Origin: JBGPJM01 sp041485385
Lineage (GTDB): Bacteria > Planctomycetota > Phycisphaerae > Phycisphaerales > UBA1924
DNA length: 15,877 nucleotides
Reading direction: 5' to 3'
Assembly: GCA_041485385.1 (NCBI GenBank)
Contig: JBGPJM010000105.1
Span: forward strand, 1-15,877
This document shows positions 15,412 through 15,877 of this stretch, in pieces (the first letter of the stretch is position 1; each line of letters begins with the position of its first letter). Position numbers and translations under genes: made by a program. Below the pieces are notes generated by a model. That model was not told the origin of the DNA. It ran no database searches and saw nothing but the letters and a program-made list of their open reading frames with translations.

Positions 15412-15877
15412 GGGGCCAAGCGTATCGCGGGGGTGTGTCGCGGCGCGGGAACAGGGGACGAGAAGGATCGAGAGATGTTGAGAAGGATCGAGAGATTTTG
15501 AGAAAAGCAGAGAAAGGCGGGGAAAGATCGAGAAAAGCAGGGCAGGTTTTTTGCGTAAGTGCTTGTCGTAGCTTGAGTTGTGATCTTTGGCGGGGTGATT
15601 CTCGCGAAGAGGGGGGGGGTCGGTTTTCTCGGGGTTTTTGGGTGGTTTTTGAGGGTCGGCGCGGGGGTTGGAATCGCTGCAAGTGCCTTTCTGCAAAGCA
15701 GTTGCGTTGATGCGTGCGTGGTTTGGCGCGGGTCTGAAATTCGGGTGGTCCTGGGTGGGGAGGCGTTGAGGCGTGAAGGCGCTCAAGCGTGGAGCGGCGG
15801 CGCGCGGACGGGGCGCTCGGGGTGTGACGGCGCTGACCTCGGAGGAACCGAGGCGAATGGCACGGGTGGTCCCTCTA
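15412..15877. other. 466-base region without a supportable gene
   Basis: This stretch upstream of gatA holds a purine-rich 20-bp tandem repeat (15460-15499), a G9 run (15611-15619) within alternating G- and T-tracts to 15667, and near the right edge an inverted repeat CCTCGG/CCGAGG (15837-15853, 5-base loop). Part of it (about 15480-15700) is visibly less GC-rich than the coding DNA around it. Open frames here show no known protein likeness. The gatA promoter should lie here on the - strand, but I cannot place it. Confidence 0.6.
15460..15499 (-). repeat. 20-bp tandem repeat, two copies, in the gatA leader
   Basis: GAGAAGGATCGAGAGATGTT (15460-15479) is followed at once by a copy with one change (15480-15499). 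Related GAGAAAAGCAG units lie at 15500-15510 and 15530-15540. On the gatA sense strand the tract is C/T-rich and lies about 50 bases before the start codon. Confidence 0.8.

Noticed and set aside
7934..15540. The repeat tracts as a CRISPR array or mobile-element ends
   Set aside because: The units are short, low in complexity, without unique spacers, and not accompanied by cas or transposase genes.
15412..15786. An N-terminal extension of GatA to a TTG at 15786 (620 residues)
   Set aside because: The added 125 residues show no GatA likeness and are partly encoded by the 20-bp tandem repeat and G-tracts. ATG 15411 gives the standard length.

Overview
The window is a 15.9 kb high-GC stretch with ten protein-coding genes. 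Nine lie on the + strand and one (gatA) on the - strand at the right end. The best lineage clue is the C-terminus of the first gene: a paired, Asp/Asn-rich, dockerin-like repeat ending in Gly-Cys. This 'GC-type dockerin' is typical of secreted proteins of Planctomycetota, especially Phycisphaerae-like bacteria. The many secreted or membrane proteins and an LptF/G permease fit a planctomycete, but I could not run a database search.

Left part (1-4989): a truncated secreted PQQ-type sugar dehydrogenase carries a PKD fold, an F5/8C-like insert and the dockerin-like tail. It is followed by an 888-residue secreted protein of unnamed family with one Asp-box and a LamG-like C-terminus.

Middle part (4990-9171): four closely spaced genes form a likely operon. 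They encode a 7Fe-type ferredoxin, a family-39 (ArnT/PMT-like) membrane glycosyltransferase, a PAP2 lipid phosphatase and an LptF/LptG permease. The last three fit together as lipid-linked sugar transfer, lipid phosphate removal and glycolipid export at the outer envelope. That joint role is an inference from adjacency.

Right part (9172-15877): a small four-helix membrane protein of unknown function, an NmrA-like NAD(P)-binding protein, a family-57 glycoside hydrolase, a CPBP (CAAX-type) membrane protease with an unusual soluble N-terminal domain, and convergent to it the tRNA-amidotransferase subunit gatA. The last 466 bases hold no gene I can support. They contain a 20-bp tandem repeat and an alternating G-tract/T-tract stretch upstream of gatA.

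I see no CRISPR array, insertion sequence, phage gene, tRNA or rRNA, and no obvious defence or biosynthetic system. The most interesting signals are regulatory. A candidate promoter motif (CGACC, 17-18 bp, YANNATCG) recurs before three genes, and these are the same three with a clear Shine-Dalgarno sequence. Pyrimidine-rich repeats with a 19-21 bp period recur in the leaders of three other genes that lack one.
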